Shown: one piece after another, positions 26,855-35,222 of the stretch | Position numbering within the stretch: the stretch's first letter is position 1 | Layout of the letters: every line of letters begins with the position of its first letter | Origin: Burkholderiales bacterium | GTDB taxonomy: Bacteria; Pseudomonadota; Gammaproteobacteria; Burkholderiales; Casimicrobiaceae | Reading direction: 5' to 3' | NCBI GenBank assembly: GCA_015075645.1 | Contig: JABTUF010000004.1 | Span: 186,001-250,000, forward strand | DNA length: 64,000 nucleotides | Translations under genes and position numbers: made by a program | Notes under the pieces: generated by a model | What the model saw: only the letters and a program-made list of their open reading frames with translations | The model's database searches: none | Told to the model about the DNA's origin: nothing

Positions 26855-27481
26855 TCAACCGCCCGCGCGCGTCAACCGGGCCGGCTGGACGGCGTCCGGG
26901 GCAGTGCCGGTGGCGAGCGGCAGGTACCGGACCTCGAGGACCTCGACCTCCTCGACGCCCGCGGGCGTGCGGAACGAGACGACATCGCCTTCGCGCGCCT
27001 TGGTGAGCGCGCGCGCGATCGGCGCGATCCACGACACGTAGCCGCGCGCGGTGTCGGTCTCGTCGATGCCGACGATACTGATCGTGCGCCGCTCGCCGGC
27101 GTGCGTCGCGTAGTCGACGGTCGCGCCGAAGAACACCTGGTCGACGCCGTCGCGCGCGCGCGCTTCCGGATCGACGACCTCCGCTGCATCGAGGCGCTTG
27201 ACGAGGAAGCGGATGCGCCGCTCGATCTCGCGCAGCCGCCGCTTGCCGTACTGGTAGTCCGCGTTCTCGGAGCGATCGCCGTTCGACGCGGCCCAGGCGA
27301 CGGTCGCGATGAGTTCGGGCCGCTCGACGGCGACGAGTCGGTCGAGTTCCGCCTTCAACCGGGCGAAGCCGCCCGGCGTCATGTAGTTGCGCGATCCGGC
27401 GGGCAGCGGCGGCGCCGATTCGATCTCGTCGTCGTCCGCGTCGGCCGCCGCGTCGTTCTCGCGCGTGAAGGCCTTGTTCAT
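26855..27481 (-). CDS. greB: Transcription elongation factor GreB
   Basis: A 208-residue Gre factor that rescues backtracked RNA polymerase by stimulating transcript cleavage. After a 30-residue acidic extension (DADDDEIES), the canonical NYMTPGGFARLKAEL opens the coiled coil. The tip GDRSENADYQYGKRRL contains the essential acidic pair. The C-terminal FKBP-like domain includes FFGATVDYA, GIDETDTARGYVSWIAPIARAL and FRTPAG. The GreB-type QYGKRRLREIERR distinguishes it from GreA. Its 5' side abuts a REP array. Confidence 0.94.
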   Translation of the reverse strand: MNKAFTRENDAAADADDDEIESAPPLPAGSRNYMTPGGFARLKAELDRLVAVERPELIATVAWAASNGDRSENADYQYGKRRLREIERRIRFLVKRLDAAEVVDPEARARDGVDQVFFGATVDYATHAGERRTISIVGIDETDTARGYVSWIAPIARALTKAREGDVVSFRTPAGVEEVEVLEVRYLPLATGTAPDAVQPARLTRAGG

Positions 27482-27521
27482 TGCAGGCGCGTTGTCTCGT
27501 AGCGCGGCCGATTCTACGCCC

Positions 27522-28003
27522 GTGGGTCGGGGCTTCCGCCCGAAAACGCGCGTGCCGATGCGACGGAAAGGCGTCGGCCTGAAGGCCGACCTACGACGGC
27601 GCGATGCGATGTCGGCCTGAAGGCCGACCCACGGGGAGGGGCGGGCTTCCAGCCCACGGAGACGCCGCCCGGCGCTCGACGCGCCGCCGCGGGAATCTCC
27701 GGCGCGACTGAACCTTCGATCCCCGATGTCGGCCTGAAGGCCGACCCACGGGGAGGGGCGGTGGGTCGGGCTTCAGCCCGACACGGGAGACGCTGCCCGG
27801 CGCTCGATGCGCCGCCGCGGGAATCTCCGGCGCGACTGTCCTCTGATCCCTGATGTCGGCCTGAAGGCCGACCCACGGGGAGGGGCGGTGGGTCGGGCTT
27901 CAGCCCGACACGGGAGACGCTGCCCGACGCTCGATGCGCCGCCGCGGGAATCTCCGGCGCGACTGTCCTCTGATCCCTGATGTCGGCCTGAAGGCCGACC
28001 CAC
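27522..28003. repeat. Tandem REPIN array (127-bp period)
   Basis: The gap between greB and btuF is filled by palindromic REP units. Inverted copies of GTCGGCCTGAAGGCCGAC begin at 27611, 27728, 27855 and 27982, spaced 117, 127 and 127 bases. Each full unit pairs this with a forward GTGG-headed copy (core GTCGGGCTTCAGCCCGAC) across a GGGGAGGGGCG linker, then a spacer with its own inverted repeats (CGCCGCCGCGGGAATCTCC). The last copy ends 4 bases before the btuF stop codon. The spacer is shared with the 5.3-kb cluster. Structure fits RAYT-mobilised REPINs that have expanded in tandem. Confidence 0.88.
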
Positions 28004-28007
28004 GGCA

Positions 28008-28868
28008 CTACTGGGCTGCCTTCGCGATCGCCGCGCACAGTTGCGCCACGCCATCGACGAAACGCGGACCGGGACGATGCAGGAAGTCGGCGTCGACGAC
28101 CGCGAGGCCGTCGTCGCGCGCCGCGGCCAGTCCCGGCCAGCGCCGCCAGTCGTCGAGCCAGCGCGGGCGCACCGCGCCCGAGGTGCCGGTGACGATCAGC
28201 GCGGGCCGTTGCGCGAGCACTTCCTCGACGTTGACCACCGGCGCGGGCACGTCGAGCGTCGCGAACACGTTCACCCCTCCGCACAGCGCGATCGCCTGGG
28301 TGATCGTGTGGTCGCCGCCGATCGTGTAGAGCGGCGCGTCCGAGAGCTGATAGAACACGCGCACCGGCACGCCCTTCCAGGCCGAGGCGCGCAATGCCGC
28401 GACGCGCTGCCGGAACGATTGCGCCGAGCGCGCGGCGCTCGCCGAGGTTCCCGCCAGTGCTCCGATGGCTTCGATGTCGCCGGCGATCGCGTCGATCGTG
28501 CGCGACGCAGACGTGAACACCGCGATGCCCCGCCGGCGCAGCGCCTCGACCTGGCTCGGCGCCGCCCAGGGCCAGGCGACGACGAGATCGGGAGCGAGCG
28601 CGACTATGCCCTCGATGTCGATCGCGTTCGAGTCTCCGATCACCGGCAGCGCGCGGGCCTCCGGCGGCGCGTCGGTGTGCGCGCCGACGCCGACGAGCTT
28701 CGCGACCGCCCCCGCTGAGGCCACGAGTTCCGCGGCGTGCGGCGCGAGCGTCACGATGCGGCGGGCCGGCGCGGCGAGTTCCACCGTCATGCCGGCGTCG
28801 TCGGTCACTCGGATCGCGTGCGCGGGCACGCTCGCCAGCGCGGCGAGCACGAGCAGAGTCTCGCGCAT
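28008..28868 (-). CDS. btuF: Periplasmic cobalamin-binding protein (BtuF-like)
   Basis: A 286-residue type III substrate-binding protein for an ABC importer. The signal peptide is MRETLLVLAALASVPAHA. The mature part has RRIVTLAPHAAELVASAGAVAKLVGV, the usual start of BtuF/FhuD proteins, followed by IEGIVALAPDLVVAW and YTIGGDHTITQAIALCGGVNVF. It lies 128 bases downstream of btuB on the same strand, hence under the same riboswitch, which favours vitamin B12 over ferric siderophores. The btuCD permease/ATPase genes are not in view. Confidence 0.85.
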   Translation of the reverse strand: MRETLLVLAALASVPAHAIRVTDDAGMTVELAAPARRIVTLAPHAAELVASAGAVAKLVGVGAHTDAPPEARALPVIGDSNAIDIEGIVALAPDLVVAWPWAAPSQVEALRRRGIAVFTSASRTIDAIAGDIEAIGALAGTSASAARSAQSFRQRVAALRASAWKGVPVRVFYQLSDAPLYTIGGDHTITQAIALCGGVNVFATLDVPAPVVNVEEVLAQRPALIVTGTSGAVRPRWLDDWRRWPGLAAARDDGLAVVDADFLHRPGPRFVDGVAQLCAAIAKAAQ

Positions 28869-28996
28869 CCGCACGGTTGCGAGGAGCTTCGCCGCGAGCG
28901 CGGCGAGGAAACCGGCCACGCCCCGGATCGCCGCGCCGGGCCATGCGCGACCACACCGAGTCACGGTGCCCGCGCACGACATGGCTGCGCGTCGAC

Positions 28997-30871
28997 TCAC
29001 ATCGCCCATCGCACGCCGCCGAAGACCTGCGCGCCGCCGGTCGCGTAGCCGGCCGCCAGTTCGTAGTCGCGGTCGAACACGTTGTCGGCGCGCACGAACA
29101 GCGTGACACCGTGGCCGGGTGTCCACTCCGCGGTGAGGTTCACGATCGCGTACCCCGCCATCTCGCGCGTGTTCGCGGCGTCGTCGTAGCGCTTCGACGC
29201 GGCGACCAGTTCGAAGCCGAGCGTGGCCGGACCGGCGCGCTGCAACAAGGAGAGCGCGCCGTAGGTCCGCGCCCGGCGCGGCAACAGGTTGCCGGTCTCG
29301 TCGTCGACCGGATCCTGAAGGTTGATCGAGCCGCGGACCGTGGTGTCGCGCCAGGCGAGATCGCCGGCGAAGGTCACGCCTTCCAGCGTCGCGCGCGCGA
29401 CGTTCTGCGGCGCGCAGACGAAGTTCGCGTCGCACTGGAACACGATCAGGTCGGAGACGCGATTGTGCCAGCCGGTCGCGCTCGCGCCGACGCGCGCCTC
29501 GCCGAGCGTGCCGTTCCACGAGACCGAACCCTCGAAGTTGCGCGCGGTTTCCGGCTCGAGGTCGGGATTCGAGAAGCCCGGGAAGTAGAGATCGTTGAAG
29601 GTCGGCACCTTGTACGCCGTGCCCCCGCTCGCGGTCAGCCGCCATCCCGGCGCGAAGCGCCAGCCGGCCGCGAGCGTGCCGGTGGTGCGGCTGCCGAACT
29701 GCGACGAGTGGTCGTAGCGCAGGTTGCCCTGCAACGCGTAGGGTCCGGACACGAGCCGGTAGATGCCGAACACCGAGTCCGTGTCGCGTGCGGTCACCGG
29801 GAACGACACGTCTTCGTCGACGCGCTCCTCCCGCCGCACGTAGCCCGCCGAGAGTTCGCCGGCGGGCAGCGTGAGGTCGTTCTGCCAGGTGAACTGCGTG
29901 TCCTCGGTGCGGAACGGCGACGATCCGAACGCGATCGTCGTCGTCGAGTCGTCGACGCTCCGCCCGACGACGAGCGACGAGCGCCAGTTCGCGGCGAGGC
30001 GGTTGCGCGAGTCGACCTGCCAGGCCTCGACGATCGTCACCGTGCGGTCGTCGTACGCGTCGCCGGCATCGAATTGCGCGTTCAGCCGGTTGCGGAAATA
30101 GCGTGCGCCGAGCGACTGCTCCTTCGCCCAGTCGAACCCGACCGACGCGCTGACGTTCTCGGCGCGAAACCCGTCGCGATCCGGATCGTACGACCAGTTC
30201 GCGGTGTCGACGAGCGCGTTGAAGCCGTCCGAGCGCTGCGCGCCCGCCTGCAGCGAATAGCGCAGCGCCCCGGCGGAGCCGGACACGCCCGCGCTCCCCT
30301 TGGCGGTCGAGTGCGTGCCGTAGCCCGCGCTGGCGTTCGCCGCGAGCGTGTCGCCGCCACGGCGCGTGAACACCTGGATCACGCCGCCGATCGCGTCCGC
30401 GCCGTAGAGCGCGGAGGCCGGCCCGCGCAGGATCTCGATGCGCTCGATCTGGTCGAGCGGAATCGCTTCGAGCGATGCCGCGCCGGTGGTCGAGGATTCG
30501 AGGCGGATTCCGTCCAGCAGCACGACCGTCTGGCCGCGGTTCGCGCCGCGGATGAACACGCCCGACGTCGAGCCGGGGCCGCCGTTCTGCACGATCTCGA
30601 TCCCGTGGTGGCGCGAGAGCAGCTTCGCGAGGCCGTCCGCGCCGCTCCGCGCGATCTCGTCGCGGCCGATCACCGTGAGGTCGGCGAGCAGATCCTCGAT
30701 CGCCTGCGGGCCGCGCGCGGCGGTCACGACGACCGGGTCGAACGACGCCGCCTTCGGCGCGGGCGGCACGGGTTGCGCATGGGCGCAGGCGGCCGCGATT
30801 GAGGCGCATGCAATGAAGAAGCGCGCGGCGGCAACGCGCGCGCGGTACGTGGTCGACGATTCGGTGCTCAT
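28997..30871 (-). CDS. btuB: TonB-dependent vitamin B12 outer-membrane receptor
   Basis: A 624-residue TonB-dependent receptor. The signal peptide ends CAHAQP; FDPVVVTAARGPQ is the TonB-box region. The plug domain (about residues 60-165) holds GVFIRGANRGQTVVLLDGIRL and RIEILRGPASALYGADAIGGVI. The barrel ends with the aromatic signature GGVRWAM. Length matches BtuB (about 610). ATG at 30871 is preceded by AGGCAGGGA; an upstream ATG at 31024 lies inside the riboswitch-adjacent leader and is rejected. Control by the cobalamin riboswitch upstream establishes the substrate. Confidence 0.92.
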   Translation of the reverse strand: MSTESSTTYRARVAAARFFIACASIAAACAHAQPVPPAPKAASFDPVVVTAARGPQAIEDLLADLTVIGRDEIARSGADGLAKLLSRHHGIEIVQNGGPGSTSGVFIRGANRGQTVVLLDGIRLESSTTGAASLEAIPLDQIERIEILRGPASALYGADAIGGVIQVFTRRGGDTLAANASAGYGTHSTAKGSAGVSGSAGALRYSLQAGAQRSDGFNALVDTANWSYDPDRDGFRAENVSASVGFDWAKEQSLGARYFRNRLNAQFDAGDAYDDRTVTIVEAWQVDSRNRLAANWRSSLVVGRSVDDSTTTIAFGSSPFRTEDTQFTWQNDLTLPAGELSAGYVRREERVDEDVSFPVTARDTDSVFGIYRLVSGPYALQGNLRYDHSSQFGSRTTGTLAAGWRFAPGWRLTASGGTAYKVPTFNDLYFPGFSNPDLEPETARNFEGSVSWNGTLGEARVGASATGWHNRVSDLIVFQCDANFVCAPQNVARATLEGVTFAGDLAWRDTTVRGSINLQDPVDDETGNLLPRRARTYGALSLLQRAGPATLGFELVAASKRYDDAANTREMAGYAIVNLTAEWTPGHGVTLFVRADNVFDRDYELAAGYATGGAQVFGGVRWAM

Positions 30872-31049
30872 TCCCTGCCTTCCGCGTCGGGCCGGCGTCC
30901 CCGCTCGGCCATGGGTTACGGAAACGCGGCTGCGGGAGACGGGGCGCGGGCGAGGCTCGTGCGCACGGGCGCGCACGTCGGCGACCGAGCCGGCGCCTTC
31001 CCGCGCCACGCTGTGGACGCGCATGCGCCGTTCGGGCGCGCACGCGCGG

Positions 31050-31235
31050 TCGCAGGCCGGTCTCCGGGCTCGCCATGCGGGCCGCCCGCCTTCCCGCCGC
31101 GCTCGCGCGGCAGTGGCGTGTGGGCGGCCCTCGAAGGCTTACCGTTGCGGGGGCAGCTGCGGAATCCGCGCGGCACGAGGCCGGCGCGTCACCGCATTCC
31201 CGTTTCACCCGCCGCGAGGAACTCCGCGGCGGACA
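31050..31235 (-). promoter_or_regulatory. Cobalamin riboswitch
   Basis: On the minus strand upstream of btuB are the conserved blocks in order: GGTGAAACGGGAA (31209-31197), the B12 box GCCCCCGCAACGG (31154-31142), GCCACTGCC, GGGAAGGCGG and the closing GGAGACCGGCC (31065-31055). They match the adenosylcobalamin-sensing class. It should reduce btuB-btuF expression when B12 is plentiful. A TATCAT hexamer at 31253-31248 could be its promoter -10. Ends are approximate. Confidence 0.9.
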
Positions 31236-31379
31236 CCTGCAGCCATGATGATAGCCGAACCGCGCCGACGGCTTGCGCGTCCGGGTTCAAGGCGAGTTTC
31301 GCTCATCACTTCGCGAGCGCATTGGACGTGCCCCGCACGAACATCCGGGGGCACGCCTTGTACGAGCGGAGGTCGGGAC

Positions 31380-32336
31380 TCACTGCGCGCGAATGCCCGC
31401 CTGCTTGAGCCACGGAATCCACCGGTCGAAATCTGACGCGAGCTTGGCCCTGAACGCCGCGCTGTCGCGCGGACCCGCGAACCCCGCGTCGGCGAGGCGG
31501 GCCGCCACGTCGGGCATGCGAACGACCTGGGCCAGCGCGTCCTCGTACTTGCGCTTGATGTCCGCAGGCACGCCCGACGGCGCGAGCACGCCGTACCAGT
31601 TGGAGAGCATCAGCGCGGGCATGCCGGCTTCGACCGCGGTCGGAACGTCCGGCAATTGCGGCGACCGCTTGGTGTCGTAGATGACGATGGCTTTCAGCCT
31701 GCCTTCCTTCACGTAGGGCTTCAGCACCGGAACGTCGGCGTTGAGGAGATCGACGTTGCCCGCCAGGAGGTCGGTGATCGCCGGGGCGGCGCCGCGGTAG
31801 GGAACGTGGACCATCTCCACCTGCGCGGATCGCGCGAAGAGCTCGGCGCCGATGTGCATCGTCCCGCCGACCCCGGTCGAGCCGTAGTTGAGCTTCGTCG
31901 GCCCCTTCGCCTTCGCCACCAGCGCGGCGAGGTCGTTCGTGCCGAGCGACGGGCGGGTGACCAGCATGGTCTGGACCTCGCCCAACAGGAAGATCGGGTC
32001 GAAATCCTTTCGCGGGTCGTAGGAGAGATCGGCCGTGGTCCCCGCCGTGATGACGAGGCTCGACGTGGTGAGCAGCAGGGTGGACCCGTCGTTGGGCGCC
32101 CTCGCCGCTGCGGCGGTCCCGACGACACCGCCGGCGCCGCCGCGATTCTCGACCAGGACCTTCTTGCCGACCAGATCCCCGAACGGAACGGAGATGATGC
32201 GGGCGATGAGATCGGTGGGCCCGCCCGCGGCGAACGGCACGATGATCTTGATCACGTCCGAGGGCTGCGCTTGCGCGGGAACCGCCAGCGGCAGGCCCAG
32301 CGCGAGACCAAAAGCGAATCGCTTCCAGCTCTTCAT
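31380..32336 (-). CDS. Orphan Bug-family TTT periplasmic receptor
   Basis: A 318-residue Bug/TctC protein with a signal peptide ending VPAQAQP. The mature start SDVIKIIVPFAAGGPTDLIARI, the VENRGGAGGVVGTAAAARA loop and VPYRGAAPAITDLLAG are family hallmarks. ATG at 32336 follows GAGGTGA. No TctA or TctB is adjacent; such orphan receptors are abundant in Burkholderiales and may serve permeases elsewhere or act in sensing. It lies between the btuB riboswitch and the IS110 element, transcribed away from the element. Confidence 0.9.
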   Translation of the reverse strand: MKSWKRFAFGLALGLPLAVPAQAQPSDVIKIIVPFAAGGPTDLIARIISVPFGDLVGKKVLVENRGGAGGVVGTAAAARAPNDGSTLLLTTSSLVITAGTTADLSYDPRKDFDPIFLLGEVQTMLVTRPSLGTNDLAALVAKAKGPTKLNYGSTGVGGTMHIGAELFARSAQVEMVHVPYRGAAPAITDLLAGNVDLLNADVPVLKPYVKEGRLKAIVIYDTKRSPQLPDVPTAVEAGMPALMLSNWYGVLAPSGVPADIKRKYEDALAQVVRMPDVAARLADAGFAGPRDSAAFRAKLASDFDRWIPWLKQAGIRAQ

Positions 32337-32491
32337 GTTCACCTCGCGTGGTTCGAACGTGCACCCCGGATTTCCGCCGCGCATTGTACGGGCTCGGGCT
32401 TCGGCTGGAAACGCCGCCGGACCCGGGCCTCGCGACGACCGAGGCGGTCGCGCGCCGGACCTTTCGCCGACTGTCCGCGAACTCCTTCAAG

Positions 32492-32513
32492 GTGGGTCAG
32501 CCTTCAGGCTGAC
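32492..32513 (+). repeat. REP element, intact half of an interrupted REPIN
   Basis: A GTGG-headed palindrome with core GTCAGCCTTCAGGCTGAC, a variant of the REP family found at 5.3 and 27.5 kb. An inverted partner starts at 32559 (GTCAGGCT) and is completed at 33722-33737, after the IS110 element, showing that the insertion split the second REP of the pair. Confidence 0.75.
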
Positions 32514-32566
32514 GGGATTCGTCGAATCGAAACGGTCGGCCGGATCGAAGCAAATGTCGTCAGGCT

Positions 32567-33706
<1,140 letters not shown>

Positions 33707-33791
33707 CATCCAACACGGTTACTGAAGCCTGACCTACCATGAACTCGCATCGGTGCTCGGTGCGCTGCGCGCCGAAGTCGGCACGCCCCCC

Positions 33792-33800
33792 TGCTATACT
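33792..33800 (+). promoter_or_regulatory. Extended -10 promoter of miaB
   Basis: TGCTATACT is a perfect extended -10 (TGn plus TATACT), 63 bases before the miaB start. No convincing -35 is present, as is common with extended -10 promoters. Confidence 0.45.
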
Positions 33801-33862
33801 CGCCGCCCTTCCGGACCTCCACGGCGCCCCCCGGCTATCCCCGGCCCCGGCCCCGCAGCGAC

Positions 33863-35191
33863 GTGACGCGCAAGCTCTACATCCGCACGTTCGGATGCCA
33901 GATGAACGAGTACGACTCGGACCGCATGGCCGACGTGCTCGGCGAGAGCGACGGTCTCGCGCCGACCGACCGTCCCGAGGACGCGGACGTCATCCTGTTC
34001 AACACCTGCTCGGTGCGCGAGAAGGCGGCCGAGCGCGTGTTCCACGACCTGGGGCGCGTGCGCGCGCTCAAGGACGCGCGGCCCGACCTCATCATCGGCG
34101 TGGGCGGTTGCGTCGCGTCGCAGGAAGGCGGCGCGATCGTGAAGCGCGCGCCGTTCGTCGATGTCGTGTTCGGACCGCAGACGCTGCACCGGCTGCCCGC
34201 GCTGATCCGCGCGCGTCGCGCCACCGGCCGCCCGCAGGTCGACACGAGCTTCCCCGAGATCGAGAAGTTCGACCACCTGCCGCCTCCGCGCGTCGACGGC
34301 GCAGCCGCGTTCGTCTCGGTCATGGAAGGCTGCAGCAAGTACTGCTCGTTCTGCGTCGTGCCCTACACGCGCGGCGAGGAAGTGAGCCGTCCGCTGCCCG
34401 ACGTGCTGACCGAGATCGCGGACCTCGCGCTCGCGGGCGTGAAGGAAGTCACGCTGCTCGGCCAGAACGTGAACGCCTACCGCGGCGCGATGGACGAGAC
34501 CGGCGCGATCGCCGACTTCGCGACGCTCCTCGAGCACGTCGCCGAGATGCCCGGCATCGAGCGCATCCGCTACACGACCTCGCACCCGAAGGAGATGACG
34601 CAGCGCCTGATCGACGCCCACCGCGACCTGCCGCAGCTCGCCTCGCAGCTCCACCTGCCGGTGCAGTCGGGGTCCGACCGCGTACTCTCCGCGATGAAGC
34701 GCGGCTACACCGCGCTCGAGTACAAGTCGATCGTGCGCCGGTTGCGCACCGCGCGCCCCGGCCTCTCGCTCTCGTCGGACTTCATCGTCGGCTTCCCCGG
34801 CGAGACCGACGACGACTTCGAGCGCACGATGCGGCTCATCGACGAGGTGCGCTTCGACGGCGCGTTCTCGTTCCTCTATTCGCCGCGGCCCGGCACGCCG
34901 GCCGCCGAGTTGCCCGACCCGGTGCCGCAGGCGGTCGCGCAGGCGCGCCTCGAACGCCTGCAGGCGGCGATCGAGGCCCATTACCGCGAGGCGTCGGAGG
35001 CGATGGTCGGCACGCGCCAGCGCGCGCTCGTCACTGGACCGGCGGCGCGCGATCCGGGTGAGCTCGCCGCGCGCACCGACAACCATCGCGTCGTCAACTT
35101 CGCGGGCGACCGGTCGCTCGTCGGAACCTATGTCGATGTCGTCGTCACCGGCGCGCGCTCGCACTCGCTGCGGGGCGAATGCGCGCGCTGA
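33863..35191 (+). CDS. miaB: tRNA-2-methylthio-N6-isopentenyladenosine-37 synthase
   Basis: A 442-residue radical-SAM methylthiotransferase modifying A37 of tRNAs reading UNN codons. The N-terminal auxiliary-cluster cysteines are in [22 protein letters not shown] and GVGGCVA. The radical SAM motif is [16 protein letters not shown] (about residue 155). A C-terminal TRAM domain ends the protein ([12 protein letters not shown]). GTG is the start giving the conserved [14 protein letters not shown]-terminus. In many proteobacteria miaB directly precedes ybeZ; here a metalloprotease gene intervenes. Confidence 0.96.
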   Translation: MTRKLYIRTFGCQMNEYDSDRMADVLGESDGLAPTDRPEDADVILFNTCSVREKAAERVFHDLGRVRALKDARPDLIIGVGGCVASQEGGAIVKRAPFVDVVFGPQTLHRLPALIRARRATGRPQVDTSFPEIEKFDHLPPPRVDGAAAFVSVMEGCSKYCSFCVVPYTRGEEVSRPLPDVLTEIADLALAGVKEVTLLGQNVNAYRGAMDETGAIADFATLLEHVAEMPGIERIRYTTSHPKEMTQRLIDAHRDLPQLASQLHLPVQSGSDRVLSAMKRGYTALEYKSIVRRLRTARPGLSLSSDFIVGFPGETDDDFERTMRLIDEVRFDGAFSFLYSPRPGTPAAELPDPVPQAVAQARLERLQAAIEAHYREASEAMVGTRQRALVTGPAARDPGELAARTDNHRVVNFAGDRSLVGTYVDVVVTGARSHSLRGECAR

Positions 35192-35222
35192 CGGCGCCTC
35201 CCTCGTATTCCGAAAGGCCGTC

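Noticed and set aside
27522..28003. Possible CRISPR array
   Set aside because: Repeats are palindromic REPs, the intervening sequences are themselves near-identical, and no cas gene is present.
27514..29109. Open frame running through the REPIN array with repeated peptide units
   Set aside because: The apparent repeat protein is only translation of tandem REPINs and has no start context or domain.
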